Source: Trinickia mobilis (GTDB taxonomy: Bacteria > Pseudomonadota > Gammaproteobacteria > Burkholderiales > Burkholderiaceae). Taken from it: a stretch of 51,018 nt of DNA. This document shows positions 20,346 to 30,021 of the stretch, in pieces. Position 1 is the first letter of the stretch. Each line of letters starts with the position of its first letter. The position numbers were made by a program, and so were the translations under genes. The stretch lies in contig NZ_JAFLRF010000025.1 of NCBI RefSeq assembly GCF_017315705.1, forward strand, positions 1 to 51,018. Reading direction: 5' to 3'. The notes beneath the pieces were generated by a model that saw nothing but the letters and a program-made list of their open reading frames with translations, was not told where the DNA came from and searched no databases.

Positions 20346-20352
20346 CCGGCCC

Positions 20353-20505
20353 TCATTGGGGAGTAGCCGCCCCGCCGCACGACACTCGCAATCCAAGCTT
20401 CATCGACATTGCGTGCAACGCGTGATCCGGCGGGGGCGTCTGTCAACAAACTTGGCCTGACCGGCCATGGCAGACGCAGCCTTTCGGGCCTGGCGAGACC
20501 GATGA
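20353..20505 (+). ncRNA. yybP-ykoY manganese riboswitch
   Basis: The 5' core GGGGAGTAGCC and the 3' core GGGCCTGGCGAGACCG are the two conserved halves of the yybP-ykoY aptamer. Outer arms TCATTGG (20353-20359) and CCGATGA (20499-20505) pair over 7 bp to form P1. The class binds Mn2+ and usually switches on manganese exporters. The following ~80 nt to the start codon would be the expression platform; a C/G-rich segment there (GGGCCC and GGCCCC) may sequester the ribosome site, which is inference. Confidence 0.9.
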
Positions 20506-20586
20506 TCCACACGCGCCGCTTTAGGGCCCGGTGCTGTCGTGGATCGTCGCGCTCGCACACATCTCGGCCCCGGAAAAAATCAACAA

Positions 20587-21159
20587 GTGGAACAAGCCTT
20601 TCTGATCTCGACCGGCGCGGTCGCACTCGCCGAAATCGGCGACAAGACCCAATTGCTGTCGCTCGTCCTCGCGGCGCGCTATCGCAAGCCCCTGCCGATC
20701 ATTCTCGGCGTGCTCGCCGCCACGCTCATCAACCACGCAGGCGCCGGCGCGCTCGGCACGTGGCTCGGCTCGATCCTCACGCCCACTGTCATGCGCTGGG
20801 CGCTCGCCGCCTCGTTCCTCGGCATGGGGCTCTGGATTCTCGTGCCGGACACGCTCGACGAGGGCGAGGCGGACAACAACCGCACCCATCTCGGCGTGTT
20901 CGGCACGACCGTCGTCACATTCTTTCTCGCGGAAATGGGCGACAAGACGCAGATCGCGACCGTCGCGCTCGCCGCGCGCTTTCATGATTTCTTCGGGGTC
21001 GTCGCAGGCACGACGCTTGGGATGATGATCGCCAACGTGCCGGCCATCCTGCTCGGCGACCGCTTTGCGCACCGGCTGCCGACCAAGGTCGTGCACGGCA
21101 TCGCGGCGGTGATGTTCGTCGTGCTGGGAGCGCTCGCGCTATTTGGCGTCGGCGTCTGA
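20587..21159 (+). CDS. TMEM165/GDT1 (UPF0016) family manganese exporter
   Basis: A 190-residue inner-membrane protein with six hydrophobic segments in two related halves. Each half carries the family signature: E16-I-G-D-K-T in LAEIGDKTQ and E116-M-G-D-K-T in LAEMGDKTQ. Members export Mn2+ (MneA in Vibrio) or exchange Ca2+/Mn2+ for protons. The Mn2+ riboswitch immediately upstream makes manganese export the best prediction. I use a GTG start at 20587, preceded by GGAAAA, because residues before it do not belong to the family; an earlier GTG at 20539 is the alternative. Convergent with the lipoprotein gene downstream. Confidence 0.93.
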   Translation: MEQAFLISTGAVALAEIGDKTQLLSLVLAARYRKPLPIILGVLAATLINHAGAGALGTWLGSILTPTVMRWALAASFLGMGLWILVPDTLDEGEADNNRTHLGVFGTTVVTFFLAEMGDKTQIATVALAARFHDFFGVVAGTTLGMMIANVPAILLGDRFAHRLPTKVVHGIAAVMFVVLGALALFGVGV

Positions 21160-21216
21160 GGAAAGGGCCGCGGCTCGGGGTGCCGCAGCCCTTGTGCTAC
21201 GCACTGCGGCCGGTTG

Positions 21217-21912
21217 CTATTGCGCCGCTTTAGGCGCGGCGCCCGGCGCGCTTGCCGGGGCCGGCACCGCGACTTCATTCGATGCGCCGCCGTTCTTGTC
21301 CACGGCGATCTTCACGGTACGCACCGCGCCGTTGCCGGCGGGAAAATCGGTCAGCGCGCTGCGCACGAGGTACGGCATCGACGTCACGAGCGACGGGTCG
21401 TCGTTCGCGTTGCGCGCCGTCACGTTGTAGACCTCCTTGCCCGTCGCACGCTCGGTGATGCGGATGCCGAGCGTATGCGTGAAGACCGGGAAGCTCTGCG
21501 TCACGTAGCCCGACGGATACGGGCCCCAGGGACCCCACGGATCGATCGGCCGCCAGAAAGGGCCCCAAACGGGCGGCGCGTAGTAGACCGGCTGCGACAC
21601 CGTCGCCATGTCGCTCTTGATCGAATAGGTCAGGCCGACCCAATAGCGCGCCGCGGTGGCCGGCGCCTGCTTGAACGAGAGCGTCGCCAGCTCGTTGGCG
21701 ACGTACTGTTCGTAGGTGGATTGCTCCAGGCTGTTTTCCTGCGAGGGCGAGCGCGCGAACGCATAGGTGCGCGTGGCGTCGCTGGTATTGCCCCAATCGG
21801 AGAAGGCCGTGACCTGCGTCGTCACGTAGGTCGTGCAGCCGGAGAGCAGTGCGGCAAACGCCGCCAGGAGCAGCCTTGCGCGGCGCTTGAACTGGTCGAG
21901 CTTCATGGTCAT
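21217..21912 (-). CDS. DUF4136-like lipoprotein
   Basis: A 231-residue predicted lipoprotein. The N-terminus has KRRAR, a hydrophobic stretch and the lipobox LLSG-C, giving a lipidated Cys near residue 26 and an outer-membrane or periplasmic location. The body resembles DUF4136 proteins, starting with VTTQVTAFSDW and TYAFARS and including a Trp/Pro-rich stretch (WGPFWRPIDPWGPWGPY). The C-terminus after ~residue 205 is Ala/Pro-rich. Function of the family is unknown. A second ATG two codons downstream (21906) is equally plausible. It is divergent from pepN. Confidence 0.8.
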   Translation of the reverse strand: MTMKLDQFKRRARLLLAAFAALLSGCTTYVTTQVTAFSDWGNTSDATRTYAFARSPSQENSLEQSTYEQYVANELATLSFKQAPATAARYWVGLTYSIKSDMATVSQPVYYAPPVWGPFWRPIDPWGPWGPYPSGYVTQSFPVFTHTLGIRITERATGKEVYNVTARNANDDPSLVTSMPYLVRSALTDFPAGNGAVRTVKIAVDKNGGASNEVAVPAPASAPGAAPKAAQ

Positions 21913-22100
21913 CCTTGTCTTGCTTTCGTCGCCCTGGCACCGTGCGCGGGCGGCCCGATGATACGCCGACTAAAGCCGGGCACAAAAAGTTCGCCCCTCA
22001 CAACCGGCCACAGGCTTTGTACAATGGCCCGGCAGCCTCGCCCGCCGCTCTCGTTCCAGCAGGCGCGAGCCGATTCTTCCGGTTTTTTCATTCGAAAGCC

Positions 22101-24791
22101 ATGACCGATACCGCTACCCCCGCTGTCATCAACCGTGCCGACTACGCGCCTCCTGCTTTCCTGATTGATTCCGTCGCGCTCGAATTCGACCTCGCGCCCG
22201 CGCGCACGGTCGTCAAGAACACGATGCGCGTAAAGCGCAACCCCAACGCCTCCGCCGCGGCGCGCCTCGAATTGATGGGCGAGCAGCTCGAACTCGTCTC
22301 GGTCGCCGTGAACGGCATCACGCACGCGGCCGCCCGCGCGCACGAGCACGGGCTCACGCTCGACGACGTGCCCGACGCGTTCGAGCTGACCATCGTCAGC
22401 GCCTGCGCGCCCGCCGAGAACACGACGCTCTCGGGCCTCTATGTGTCGAGCGACAACTTCTTCACGCAGTGCGAAGCCGAGGGCTTCCGCCGCATCACGT
22501 ATTTCCTCGACCGCCCCGACGTGATGACCCCCTACACGGTCACGCTGCGCGCCGACAAGGCCGCCTACCCGGTGCTGCTCTCCAACGGCAACCTGATCGA
22601 AGAAGGCGAGCTGCCGGACGGCCGCCACTTCGCAAAGTGGGAAGACCCGTTCAAGAAGCCCAGCTACCTGTTCGCGCTCGTCGCCGGGCGGCTCGTCGCG
22701 CTCGAGGAGCGCATCAAGAGCGTGTCGGGCAAGGAAAAGCTGCTGCAGGTGTGGGTCGAGCCGCACGATCTCGACAAGACGCGCCACGCGATGGAGTCGC
22801 TGATCCATTCGATCCGCTGGGACGAGGAACGCTTCGGCCTCGAGCTCGACCTGGACCGCTTCATGATCGTCGCCGTGAGCGACTTCAACATGGGCGCGAT
22901 GGAGAACAAAGGCCTCAACATCTTCAATACGAAGTACGTGCTCGCGAATCCGGAAACGGCGACCGATACCGACTTCGCGAACATCGAGGCGGTGGTCGGC
23001 CACGAGTACTTCCATAACTGGACGGGCAACCGCGTCACCTGCCGCGATTGGTTCCAGCTGAGCCTCAAAGAAGGCCTGACTGTGTTCCGCGATCAGGAGT
23101 TCTCGGCCGATATGGCCGGCGGCGCGACTCACGAAGCCGCGCGCGCGGTCAAGCGCATCGAAGACGTGCGCGTGCTGCGCCAGATGCAGTTCGCCGAGGA
23201 TTCGGGCCCGATGGCGCATCCGGTGCGTCCTGAGCGCTACGTCGAGATCAACAACTTCTACACGATGACCGTCTACGAAAAAGGCGCGGAAGTCGTGCGG
23301 ATGTATCAGACGCTCTTCGGCCGCGACGGCTTTCGGCGCGGCATGGACCTGTACTTCAAGCGGCACGACGGCCAGGCCGTCACCTGCGACGACTTCCGCC
23401 TCGCGCTCGCCGATGCGAACGGCCGCGACCTCGCCCAGTTCGAGCGCTGGTACAGCCAGGCGGGCACGCCTCGCGTCACGGTGCAAACAGCCTATGACGC
23501 CGACCGCCAGCGCTACACCCTCACGCTGAAGCAAGGCTACGGCGACGCCGCGCCGGCTGCGCGCGAAACGCAAGAGGGCCCGCTCCTGATCCCGTTCGCG
23601 ATCGGACTGATCGGCCGCGACGGCGCCGATCTGCCGCTGCGTCTCGAAGGCGAAAGCGCGGCTTCCGGTACGACGCGCGTGCTCGAGTTCACCGAGACCG
23701 AGCAGACCTTCACGTTCGTCGACGTCCGTGAAGCGCCGCTGCCGTCGCTGCTGCGCAATTTCTCGGCACCGGTGGTCGCCGAATACGACTACACGGCCGA
23801 CGAACTCGCGTTCCTGCTCGCCCACGACAGCGACCCGTTCAACCGCTGGGAGGCGGGCCAGCGGCTCGCGACGCGCGAGCTGCTGGCGCTCGCCGCACGT
23901 GCCGCGGAAAACGCGCCGCTGCGGCTCGACGACTCGGTCGTGGCCGCGTTCGCGCGCGTGCTGAACGACGAGACGCTGTCGCCGGCCTTCCGCGAGCTGG
24001 CGCTGATGCTGCCGTCCGAAGCGTACCTTGCCGAGCAGATGTCCGAGTCGAACCCGGCCGCCGTGCATCGCGCGCGTCAGTTCGTGCGCAAGCGCCTCGC
24101 CGCGGCACTGCGCGAACCATGGCTCGCGATCTACGACCGGCACCGCACGCCCGGCGCCTACGCGCCGACGCCGGAAGCCGCAGGCCATCGCGGCCTCAAG
24201 AACCTTGCGCTCGCCTACCTTGCCGAGCTCGACGATCCGGCCGACGCCGTCAAGCTTGCTACAGCGCAATACGCGGAAGCGAACAACATGACCGACCGCG
24301 CAGCTGCGTTGTCGGCGCTGCTCGCGGCGTCGACGTCGAAGGATACGCCGGCGGCCGAAAGCGCCCTCGCCGATTTCTATCGCCGCTTCGAGAAGGAGCC
24401 GCTCGTGATCGACAAGTGGTTCGCGCTGCAAGCAACGCAGCGCGGCACCGAGTCGCGGCCGATCATCGACGTCGTGCGCAAGCTGATGACGCACCCCGCG
24501 TTCAACCTCAAGAACCCAAACCGGGCGCGCTCGCTGATCTTCAGCTTTTGCTCGGCGAACCCGGCGCAATTCCACGCGGAAGATGGCTCCGGCTACGCGT
24601 TCTGGGCCGAGCAGGTGATCGCGCTCGACGCGCTGAATCCGCAGGTCGCGGCACGCCTTGCACGCGCGCTCGAATTGTGGCGGCGCTATACGCCGGTGCT
24701 GCGCGAGAAGATGCGCGCAGCGCTCGAGCAAGTGGCCGCGCAGGCGAAATCGCGCGATGTGCGCGAGATCGTTGAGAAGGCGCTGGTGTGA
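22101..24791 (+). CDS. pepN: Aminopeptidase N
   Basis: An 896-residue M1-family zinc metallopeptidase that removes N-terminal amino acids from peptides in the cytoplasm. The substrate-anchoring GAMEN motif is at 265-269. The zinc site HEYFH is at 301-305 with the third ligand E324 in LKEGLTVF. The later domains (Ig-like and the C-terminal helical DUF3458 region, ending AQAKSRDVREIVEKAL) are complete. The first ATG that gives the family N-terminus is at 22101; the frame extends upstream without homology. Monocistronic: a strong terminator follows. Confidence 0.97.
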   Translation: MTDTATPAVINRADYAPPAFLIDSVALEFDLAPARTVVKNTMRVKRNPNASAAARLELMGEQLELVSVAVNGITHAAARAHEHGLTLDDVPDAFELTIVSACAPAENTTLSGLYVSSDNFFTQCEAEGFRRITYFLDRPDVMTPYTVTLRADKAAYPVLLSNGNLIEEGELPDGRHFAKWEDPFKKPSYLFALVAGRLVALEERIKSVSGKEKLLQVWVEPHDLDKTRHAMESLIHSIRWDEERFGLELDLDRFMIVAVSDFNMGAMENKGLNIFNTKYVLANPETATDTDFANIEAVVGHEYFHNWTGNRVTCRDWFQLSLKEGLTVFRDQEFSADMAGGATHEAARAVKRIEDVRVLRQMQFAEDSGPMAHPVRPERYVEINNFYTMTVYEKGAEVVRMYQTLFGRDGFRRGMDLYFKRHDGQAVTCDDFRLALADANGRDLAQFERWYSQAGTPRVTVQTAYDADRQRYTLTLKQGYGDAAPAARETQEGPLLIPFAIGLIGRDGADLPLRLEGESAASGTTRVLEFTETEQTFTFVDVREAPLPSLLRNFSAPVVAEYDYTADELAFLLAHDSDPFNRWEAGQRLATRELLALAARAAENAPLRLDDSVVAAFARVLNDETLSPAFRELALMLPSEAYLAEQMSESNPAAVHRARQFVRKRLAAALREPWLAIYDRHRTPGAYAPTPEAAGHRGLKNLALAYLAELDDPADAVKLATAQYAEANNMTDRAAALSALLAASTSKDTPAAESALADFYRRFEKEPLVIDKWFALQATQRGTESRPIIDVVRKLMTHPAFNLKNPNRARSLIFSFCSANPAQFHAEDGSGYAFWAEQVIALDALNPQVAARLARALELWRRYTPVLREKMRAALEQVAAQAKSRDVREIVEKALV

Positions 24792-24895
24792 GCGTCCTGC
24801 GATATGCGCGGCGCTCCGGATCAGTCCGTTGCGGTGCTGCGCCGGCGGCCGGCCTGCTTCTCCGGGCACCGCGCTGACGCCGCCCCATCGGGCCG

Positions 24896-24923
24896 AAACC
24901 GGCACTTCGGTGCCGGTTTTTTT
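24896..24923 (+). terminator. Rho-independent terminator after pepN
   Basis: A perfect 10-bp stem AAACCGGCAC/GTGCCGGTTT closed by a stable TTCG tetraloop and followed by a run of T. Confidence 0.95.
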
Positions 24924-25048
24924 CGCCTCCCGTCAGCGGACGGCCATCCGGACGACGGGCATCGTTCGCCCGGGCGCAAAAAGACACCAGACGGCCATAA
25001 GCCGGCGGGTAAAATCAGGGCATTCCCCTGCCATACCGGAGTACAGCA

Positions 25049-26056
<1,008 letters not shown>

Positions 26057-26073
26057 ATAATTTGACGATCGGC

Positions 26074-26103
26074 TTGCCAACCGGCTAAAAGCGCGTCTAT
26101 AAT
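26074..26103 (+). promoter_or_regulatory. Promoter of tRNA-Thr
   Basis: TTGCCA (-35), an 18-bp spacer and a perfect TATAAT (26098-26103) lie just before the tRNA. Confidence 0.75.
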
Positions 26104-26117
26104 CGCGTTTCTCTGAT

Positions 26118-26193
26118 GCCGGAATAGCTCAGACGGTAGAGCAGCGCATTCGTAATGCGAAGGTCGGGGGTTCGATTCCTCTTTCCGGCACCA
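26118..26193 (+). tRNA. tRNA-Thr (anticodon CGT)
   Basis: 76 nt including an encoded CCA end. Acceptor arms GCCGGAA/TTCCGGC pair over 7 bp; the T arm carries GGTTCGATTCC. The anticodon loop gives CGT, reading ACG threonine codons. Confidence 0.96.
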
Positions 26194-26202
26194 ACAGAAT
26201 CA

Positions 26203-26239
26203 AGCAAAAAGCCCAGTCCAAGTGACTGGGCTTTTTGCT
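26203..26239. terminator. Terminator after tRNA-Thr, probably bidirectional
   Basis: AGCAAAAAGCCCAGTC pairs with GACTGGGCTTTTTGCT over 16 bp with a short loop. T-runs lie within both arms, so it can end the tRNA transcript and the converging reductase transcript. Confidence 0.93.
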
Positions 26240-26355
26240 GCGGCAACCGGATGTGCATCGAGAAGACAGGACCTCCGCACCGCCGATCGTGCGTCAAACG
26301 TGGCCGGTCAGATTGAAGCGCGTTCTTTGTTGTCCGTTGTTCTCATGCCCGCGAT

Positions 26356-27543
26356 TTACTGCCCTCTCGCCGGCGTCATCGCCTGAATCAGCGCGGCCTT
26401 GCCTTCGATAGCGGCACCCAGCAAAGCGAAGCCGATGGTCCGCTCGTCTTCGGCGTGGCGGCAGATCGCCCGCGCGGCATGGGGCGGCGCCCCCGTCATA
26501 TCCTCGATGCGCCATTCGCCGGCGCGCTCCGGCGACACCACCACGGCGGGCGTCGCCGGCGTCTTCACCGTGACCGGCATCACCGGGAAAGCGACGCGCG
26601 TCGGCTCGCCGTGCAACGTGCGCGCAAGCGCGCGCGCCGCATGCATGATCGGCAGCACGTAAGGCTGGACCTTGCCCTCGATCTCGGCGCAGTCGCCCAG
26701 CGCGTAGATATCGGCAGCGCTGGTGCGGCACCACGCATCCGTGCAGACGCCCTGCCCGATTGCGAGCCCAGCCTGGGCCGCCAACGCCGTGCGCGGCACG
26801 AGACCGACCGCCGATACCACGAGGTCCGCGTCGAGATGTCCGCCGTCGGCGAACGTGAGGCGATAGCCGGCCTGCAAGCGATCGACCGACGCCGCGCTGC
26901 GCGCCAAATGCAAGCGAACCCCGCTCGCATCGAGCGCATTCGCGAACACGGTGCCGAGCGCTTCGGGCAGCAAGCGGGCAAGCGGCGTGCTTGCAGGATC
27001 GATCAACGAGACGGCATAGCCCGCCGCCGACAAATCGTTCGCGAACTCGCAGCCGATCAATCCGGCGCCGAGAATCGCCACCGCCTGGCAGCGCTCGAGC
27101 GCCTGCCGGAACGTCGCGTAGCCGCCGAGGTCGTTGATCGACAGGATGTCGCCGGCCCCGCTCCCCTCGATGCGCAGGCGCCGAGGGTCCGCGCCCGTCG
27201 CGAGCACGAGCTTGCGATAGCGCAGCGGCTCGCCGTTCACCACGATCTCGCGCTCGTTCGGAGAGAGACGTTCGACGCGTCGATGGACGCGAATGTCCGC
27301 GTTCAATTGCGCACGCATCTGAGCGGCGTCGAACGTCGCGAGCGCCGATGGATGTTTCTTCATCGCGAGCGCATTCGAAAGCATCGGCTTCGAATAGAAG
27401 CTGCCGTCGTCCTGCGTGACCAGGACGAGCGGCGCTTCGCCGTCCAGCTTGCGCAACTCCCGCGCGACCGTATAGCCGGCGATGCCGGTGCCGACGATGA
27501 CGATCGGTTCGCGATCGTCGACATGTTTCGCTGCCGCCGTCAT
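26356..27543 (-). CDS. Rubredoxin-NAD(+) reductase-like FAD oxidoreductase
   Basis: A 395-residue two-dinucleotide-domain flavoprotein. VGTGIAGY near the N-terminus binds [16 protein letters not shown] binds NAD(P)H and the ALGDCAEI block closes the FAD site. This arrangement, with [12 protein letters not shown], is typical of AlkT-type rubredoxin reductases that move electrons from NADH to rubredoxin for alkane hydroxylation or oxygen detoxification. The ATG (27543) overlaps the TGA of the rubredoxin frame upstream, so the two were translationally coupled. That rubredoxin is now truncated (see 27540-27691), which leaves the physiological partner uncertain. Confidence 0.87.
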   Translation of the reverse strand: MTAAAKHVDDREPIVIVGTGIAGYTVARELRKLDGEAPLVLVTQDDGSFYSKPMLSNALAMKKHPSALATFDAAQMRAQLNADIRVHRRVERLSPNEREIVVNGEPLRYRKLVLATGADPRRLRIEGSGAGDILSINDLGGYATFRQALERCQAVAILGAGLIGCEFANDLSAAGYAVSLIDPASTPLARLLPEALGTVFANALDASGVRLHLARSAASVDRLQAGYRLTFADGGHLDADLVVSAVGLVPRTALAAQAGLAIGQGVCTDAWCRTSAADIYALGDCAEIEGKVQPYVLPIMHAARALARTLHGEPTRVAFPVMPVTVKTPATPAVVVSPERAGEWRIEDMTGAPPHAARAICRHAEDERTIGFALLGAAIEGKAALIQAMTPARGQ

Positions 27544-27691
27544 GAGCTCACCACGTGCATTTCGAAGTCGTGCTTGCCCGTCGCGCAATCGGGGCAGATC
27601 CAGTCGCCGGGGACGTCTTCCCAACGCGTACCCGGCGCGATCCCCGCCTCCGGCAAGCCAGCGAACGTAAGTGAGCGTGGGGGTAGTTCAT
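27540..27691 (-). pseudogene. Rubredoxin, N-terminal half replaced by an intergenic repeat
   Basis: Minus-strand codons from about 27655 down to the stop at 27540-27542 encode [19 protein letters not shown], then ICPDC and KHDFEM. This is the C-terminal two-thirds of a rubredoxin with the second CPxC pair. The first CxxCG pair, normally ~15 residues before LPE, is missing. Exactly there lies the 33-nt repeat at 27659-27691. A frame extends through the repeat to 27782 and contains CRYCC, but that sequence is not rubredoxin-like. With one Cys pair only, it should not form the FeS4 site. The TGA overlaps the reductase ATG. Confidence 0.75.
27659..27691 (-). repeat. Intergenic repeat (ATGAACTACCCCCACG type), copy 1
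   Basis: On the minus strand, 33 nt beginning ATGAACTACCCCCACGCTCA and ending CGTTCGCTG. It matches 50936-50968 except for a TA/AT swap. It starts at an ATG preceded by CGGAG in both locations or a close variant of it, and ends where rubredoxin coding sequence begins. Confidence 0.85.
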
Positions 27692-27844
27692 TTGTGTCTC
27701 CGAACCTGACTGGAAAAGTCGCGGCCTCTCGCTTCCCGACCACGTGGACACAACAGTATCGACAGGCGCATCTCTCACCCATCCCTCGGCGAACATCTAC
27801 TCTATGTACGAACCGGCATAGGGTGCGGATTCAAAGGAGAAAAC

Positions 27845-28816
27845 ATGTGTGGGTTGCAGAGCGTTTCCCGAATGGCGGGCCGGGCCATCCGCTCAGTGAG
27901 CGTGATTTGCGTCGTCGGCGCGCTAGGTGCTTGCAGCGGCGCACACTCGTTCGGCGTTTCGCCGCAAGGCATCGCGTTCGGCCTCGCCGCGCCGCAGCGC
28001 ATCGCACTGGACGCCCACTCGAACGGCGTCGCCGTGCGTCCCTCGGACGGCGCCGTGTTCATCACCGACGATCGCACCAATACCGTGTTGAGCTCGGCGG
28101 ACGGCGTGACGTTCACGCCTTACGCGGCGATTCCCGTCGTCGCAGGCCAGCCGAATGCGCTGAGCCAGTTGACGTTCTCCCGCTCGGGTGTGCTGTTCGC
28201 CGAGCGCTTCGGGTACGGCACCGCAAGCGCGGTCTTTGCGATCACCGGCCGTGGCGCGCTCGCTGCGCTAGGCGGCCCTGATCCTGCGCGGCGCAGACTG
28301 GGGCTCGTATCCGCCGGCGAAGGCGAGCTGCTGTCGACATGGTTCGTCAAACACGGCGCGAGCCCGCCGCAAGGCGGCCTGAGCCTCTTGACCTACGACG
28401 CGGCGACGCACACCGCCCTCGAGCGCGATCTGCTGACGGGTCTCGGCAAGCCCGTCGGCGTCGCGGTATTCGGCGGCACCGTGTTCGTCTCGGACCAGGC
28501 CAACGATCGCATCGTCGAGGCGAACCTCGATCAATTGCTGAATGCGCCGCAACCGCTCCCATCCGCCGCTACGTTCGCGCACGTCGAGAGTCCCGACCTG
28601 CTGGCCGTCGATGCGAGCGGCACGCTCTATACGAAATGCAACAAGGACGGCCTCTGCAAGATCGCGCCGGACGGCACGGTCGGCGTGCTCGCGGACGACT
28701 TTCAGGGTGCGCGCGGCGTCGCGATCGACGCCGCGCGCCACAAGCTGTACGCGATCGATCGTGCCGCTTCGAAGTCGTCGGCGAGCTACTTGCGCGTGTT
28801 CTGGCTCAGGGACTAA
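27845..28816 (+). CDS. Predicted lipoprotein, propeller-like
   Basis: A 323-residue exported protein of unknown function. The N-terminus has SVSVICVVGALGAC, where GALGA-C is a lipobox, giving a lipidated Cys near residue 30. The mature part has repeated short strands such as GVAVRPSDGAVFITDDRTN, KPVGVAVFGGTVFVSDQAND and DLLAVDASGTLYTK. These are typical of NHL/SMP-30-like beta-propellers. No catalytic residues can be assigned. GGAGAAAAC lies just before the ATG. It is divergent from the rubredoxin remnant. Confidence 0.75.
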   Translation: MCGLQSVSRMAGRAIRSVSVICVVGALGACSGAHSFGVSPQGIAFGLAAPQRIALDAHSNGVAVRPSDGAVFITDDRTNTVLSSADGVTFTPYAAIPVVAGQPNALSQLTFSRSGVLFAERFGYGTASAVFAITGRGALAALGGPDPARRRLGLVSAGEGELLSTWFVKHGASPPQGGLSLLTYDAATHTALERDLLTGLGKPVGVAVFGGTVFVSDQANDRIVEANLDQLLNAPQPLPSAATFAHVESPDLLAVDASGTLYTKCNKDGLCKIAPDGTVGVLADDFQGARGVAIDAARHKLYAIDRAASKSSASYLRVFWLRD

Positions 28817-28820
28817 CCGG

Positions 28821-29036
28821 ATGACGCCCGCCGACGAAGTGATGCGCGCGATGGACGATGCCGTGCGGGCCGGCAAGTTCCGCTACATCGGCCTGTCGGA
28901 CACGCCCGCGTGGGTCGCCGGCCGCGCGCAGACGATCACGCGCGGCTGGCCATTCGGCCCGCTATCGGCGGCCGCGCCCGTCACCGGCACGGAGTTCGAG
29001 CCGAGCAGGTTCGACAGTAGCAGACCGTCGGGATAG
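28821..29036 (+). pseudogene. Aldo/keto reductase fragment
   Basis: Starting four bases after the preceding stop codon, this frame reads MTPADEVMRAMDDAVRAGK and then RYIGLSDTPAWVAGRAQTI. This is the segment in the middle of aldo/keto reductases that follows the TPIEE motif. The catalytic Asp/Tyr/Lys/His region before it and the NADPH-binding end after it are absent. Similarity stops near 28950 and the remaining codons run into the neighbouring receptor fragment on the other strand. Confidence 0.7.
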
Positions 29037-29454
29037 ACGAGCCGCGCGCGCTTTGCAGTTCGTTGAAGTCGCGCCCGGCAAACGGCGCGTTGCGGCCGCC
29101 CGAGAAACGCTTGCGCACCATCAGGTTTGGCGCGTATTTCAGCGCGTCTTCGGTGGTGACGACGTTGTGCGTGTCGAACTGCTCGCGCTGAATCCGTTCG
29201 ACCACGCCCCGCGTATTCAGAGCGAATGCAGGATGCGCGGCCGTCACGCCGATGGTCTGCAATGTGTGCCTCGGGGTCAACGATTCGGCGGATTGAGTCG
29301 TTAACTTGGAATCGGCTTGAGATGCAGCTTGAGACCCGGGAACGGTGTGATCCGCCAAAGCGGGTTGGATGGTGAACGCGATCGTGCGCGCGATGCAAAG
29401 ACATCGATGAGGCGATCGCGCAGCGGTAGCGATGCGCATGAGAGTCTGAAACAT
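28990..29454 (-). pseudogene. TonB-dependent receptor, plug-domain fragment with frameshift
   Basis: The frame from 29454 encodes VTTEDALKYAPNLMVRKRF followed by GRNAPFAGRDFNELQSARG. This is the plug domain of an outer-membrane TonB-dependent receptor. Immediately after ARG the frame must shift to read LVYPDGLLLSNLLGSN; one C appears to be missing (GGCTC where GGCCTC is expected). The beta-barrel and everything after LLGSN are absent. The N-terminus has a weak signal-peptide-like stretch only. The gene is a clear remnant abutting the aldo/keto reductase fragment. Confidence 0.75.
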
Positions 29455-29871
29455 GTGATCGGGTTAGCCAGGGTGCGAACGCATCCGGCGCCGGTCGATG
29501 CAAGATCGGCGCGCGAGCGGACGGACGGCGGCACGAGTGCCCATGCCGGCTCGCGACGAGCGGCATACGGACGGCGGTACAACTAGATCAGCGTGGTTTC
29601 AGGAAGGGCGCGAGGTTGCGCGACGCAGGCAAGGCGCTGCCCGAAGATGGAAGGCGTTGCATTGATGAGATTTAAGCGATCGCAGTATACCAAGCGCCAC
29701 TCAAATCGTTAACAAAATGCAAGACGATTGATGGGAACTATTCATTTTATTGATCCATCTTGAAGAAGAGCGGGTGTGTGCCGTTAAAGCAACAAAGCAG
29801 CGGTGAAACGTTTCCAGGCTGGTGCAAGGCAAGAACCGCGTCAGATAATTGGTTCTACTAGGAGAAACATC
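29455..29871. other. Non-coding stretch between receptor remnant and a small gene
   Basis: 417 bp with no supported gene. GC content falls noticeably around 29680-29760. The promoter of the small gene at 29872 should lie here but I cannot fix it. Confidence 0.35.
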
Positions 29872-30021
29872 ATGGATGCCAAACCGATGAAAGTTCCGAC
29901 ACCCGACAAGGTGATGAGCCCGGATCCGGAACCGGTGGGCGTTGAATTTCTGGGTGCCGAACTGCCTGAGCACGTTCGCGCGTTCCTCGACGAACAACGC
30001 AAATCGTGCGATCCGAAGTAA
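29872..30021 (+). CDS. Small acidic protein, 49 residues
   Basis: I do not recognise this protein. A good ribosome site, AGGAGAA, lies 7 bp before ATG 29872. The sequence is Pro-rich at first (KVPTPDKVMSPDPEP), then VGVEFLGAELPEHVRAFLDE could form one amphipathic helix, and it ends QRKSCDPK with a single Cys. There is no signal peptide or membrane segment. It sits alone in a decayed region. The strong Shine-Dalgarno and clean stop favour a real gene over chance. Confidence 0.6.
   Translation: MDAKPMKVPTPDKVMSPDPEPVGVEFLGAELPEHVRAFLDEQRKSCDPK

Noticed and set aside
21909..24905. A 998-codon open frame antisense to pepN
   Set aside because: It is a mirror of a high-GC gene: Arg/Glu/Val-rich composition, no family motifs and no ribosome site, while pepN on the other strand has all its motifs.
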